Shown: positions 6,591 to 7,874 of the stretch, in pieces
How positions within the stretch are numbered: position 1 is the stretch's first letter
Layout: each line of letters starts with the position of its first letter
Source: Candidatus Sulfotelmatobacter sp.
GTDB lineage: Bacteria > Acidobacteriota > Terriglobia > Terriglobales > Acidobacteriaceae
Assembly: GCA_030049565.1 (NCBI GenBank)
Contig: JASIKQ010000157.1
Span: 1-7,874 of the forward strand
Reading direction: 5' to 3'
Length of the DNA: 7,874 bases
Position numbers and translations under genes: made by a program
Notes under the pieces: model-generated
Database searches by the model: none
What the model was told of the DNA's origin: nothing
What the model saw: the letters and a program-made list of their open reading frames with translations, nothing else

Positions 6591-7130
6591 CTAGAACATC
6601 GTGGATAGCCGAACCGGCACGCCCGGATTCTGCAACCGCCCCAGCAGCATTGCAGAGCCGCTCAAATTCTCATACCGGTCGGCCACATGCGCGGCAGCGC
6701 AGCCGTAGGCCGGCCATGCCAAGGCTACATAAACTCGAATCAGCGCCAAAGTGGCATTGCGACGCAGCAGCAGCGCGTCATTCACCAACTTGCGAGCCGC
6801 ATCGGTAAACCGCGGATCGCCGCTGGCCAGGGCAGCTTCGCCCGCGCGCACCAGCACAGCAGCATTGCCGGCAACAATCTGAACGTAGGCTGCCGTGGCA
6901 CGCAATCGCTCGCGGCGCACCGCCCGAAACTGCGCCGCGGGTAAGCGGCGCCGCAGGTACTCGTCCTCGGCCGGATCGATCAGATTGCGAAATGCCTCGA
7001 GGTCGATTGGCCGAATTGCGACCGCCAGGTCGGTGTTTCGCCGTAGCTGCAAGTTTTGCGTTACGGCGAGGCGCAGAATTATGCTCAGCGCAATTACGGC
7101 GGCGATGACGAGAACGATGGCCAGATTCAT
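6591..7130 (-). CDS. Hypothetical single-TM anchored helical protein
   Basis: This encodes 179 residues from the ATG at 7130. The frame is open to an ATG at 7163, but the 11 extra residues (MEPGTGAPTTT) would overlap the preceding gene by 37 bases. The ATG at 7130 gives the common ATGA overlap with its stop codon. Residues 2-23 are a strong hydrophobic helix (NLAIVLVIAAVIALSIILRLAV). The rest is soluble and mostly helical, rich in Arg, Ala and Leu, with an acidic patch IDPAEDEYLRRRLP (51-64) and a hydrophobic AYVQIVAGNAAVLVRAG stretch (81-97). There is no cleavage site after the helix, so it is probably a membrane anchor. I do not recognise the family. It is the last gene of a coupled pair with the seven-TM protein, so the two may work together. 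A probable terminator follows. Confidence 0.75.
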   Translation of the reverse strand: MNLAIVLVIAAVIALSIILRLAVTQNLQLRRNTDLAVAIRPIDLEAFRNLIDPAEDEYLRRRLPAAQFRAVRRERLRATAAYVQIVAGNAAVLVRAGEAALASGDPRFTDAARKLVNDALLLRRNATLALIRVYVALAWPAYGCAAAHVADRYENLSGSAMLLGRLQNPGVPVRLSTMF

Positions 7131-7874
7131 TGTGGTAGTAGGCGCTCCAGTTCCCGGTTCCATATGGCGAGGTCATTCTCGGGCAACGAAACCGCAGACG
7201 TCGTGGCAATCTTCTGGGGAGCGAGGAGGTAGTAACACCAAAGCAGGACACAGACGTGATAGGTGGCCATGAAAACGAAGTCGAGGAGGTAGCTCTTCTG
7301 CCCAAAGAGCCAATCAGCCATGAGAGCCCAATGAGCCAGATAGACGCAGGCGGTGAAAGCAAAACCAAGAGTGATCCCAAAAACGGGGCGTGGCCAGCTC
7401 AGATGGAAGTGGGCCGCGAAAACAAAAAGAAAAAGGATTAACCCACACTGAACCACGTTCACGCTTCGACCGAGAATGCGGGTTGCGGAAATGGGCCAGA
7501 AGGCCGTGGGATTCGAATAGGCCGCGATGACCGTCGCTGAAAATATGAGAACGATGCCGACACCGCTGATGAGAACCTTGGCCAGCCTCCCAAGAGGCGG
7601 GTACGAACGCAAGAGGTGGGTGAAGACCTCGCCGATCACGACGAATTTTATGAACACCTCAACGACTAGGAAAAAAAGGTAACTCCGCCAATAGATCGTC
7701 CCCGAGACCGACGGACTAAGATCTATTGCATAGATGACTCCGCCTCCCAACGCCTCGAAAATGGCGTAGCAGAAAAAAGCAGGGAACTGCTTATGCAGGC
7801 CCCGCTTCAACATCAAGCAGGCAAGAACTACGAGGAGGACATAGGGGGCGACCCACAGGTAGTGCCACAAGAGT
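7127..7874 (-). CDS. Hypothetical seven-TM membrane protein (5' end at or beyond window edge)
   Basis: At least 247 residues are visible, ending in ELERLLPQ. A TTG at 7870 could be the start, but the frame stays open to the edge and only four bases lie before it, so the true start is probably just outside. Numbering from that TTG, seven hydrophobic helices are seen at about 5-21, 29-49, 60-83, 97-116, 136-156, 163-183 and 195-217, followed by a cytosolic-looking tail of about 30 residues. Short links carry basic residues (KRGLHKQ 22-28, RSYPPLGRLAK 88-98). His, Trp and Tyr occur inside or near helices (H154, H156, H180, W181, H205, W211). No catalytic motif or known family is recognised. From memory, Acidobacteriota genomes carry many related hypothetical proteins, but I could not check this. 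Its stop overlaps the start of the next gene by four bases. Confidence 0.78.
   Translation of the reverse strand, partial: LLWHYLWVAPYVLLVVLACLMLKRGLHKQFPAFFCYAIFEALGGGVIYAIDLSPSVSGTIYWRSYLFFLVVEVFIKFVVIGEVFTHLLRSYPPLGRLAKVLISGVGIVLIFSATVIAAYSNPTAFWPISATRILGRSVNVVQCGLILFLFVFAAHFHLSWPRPVFGITLGFAFTACVYLAHWALMADWLFGQKSYLLDFVFMATYHVCVLLWCYYLLAPQKIATTSAVSLPENDLAIWNRELERLLPQ

Overview
The window looks like part of an Acidobacteriota chromosome, most likely class Terriglobia (Koribacter/Sulfotelmatobacter-like). This is inferred from the moderately high GC, from a very large Oar-type TonB-dependent receptor with a carboxypeptidase-regulatory-like N-terminus, and from the kinds of membrane and flavin proteins around it. 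No database comparison was possible. I see no tRNA, rRNA, CRISPR array, insertion sequence or phage gene.

Layout, left to right. Positions 2-613 (+) hold the C-terminal part of a GT39-like membrane glycosyltransferase whose start lies outside the window. It converges on 658-1317 (-), a Nim-like/pyridoxamine-phosphate-oxidase-type flavin split-barrel protein. Next on the minus strand come a CPBP (CAAX-protease-like) membrane protein at 1407-2387 and a 1283-residue outer-membrane TonB-dependent receptor at 2481-6332. A 258-base regulatory region (6333-6590) follows. The minus-strand pair after it is a one-TM hypothetical protein (6591-7130) translationally coupled by an ATGA overlap to a seven-TM hypothetical protein (7127-7874, cut by the right edge).

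Five of the six genes read leftwards. The hypothetical pair is probably its own operon, ended by a hairpin at 6555-6571. The receptor has its own leader with a good Shine-Dalgarno site and unusual inverted repeats. The CPBP and flavoprotein genes follow at 93 and 89 bases. They could be read through from upstream, but the gaps are large enough for separate promoters. The genes share no obvious pathway: the receptor probably imports or binds an unknown substrate at the outer membrane, and the others look like independent housekeeping or accessory functions.

I do not see a clearly new multi-gene system. The items most worth a second look are the receptor leader (one arm that can pair with two alternative partners, plus a duplicated Shine-Dalgarno-containing motif), the seven cysteine pairs of the receptor, and the coupled pair of uncharacterised membrane proteins.
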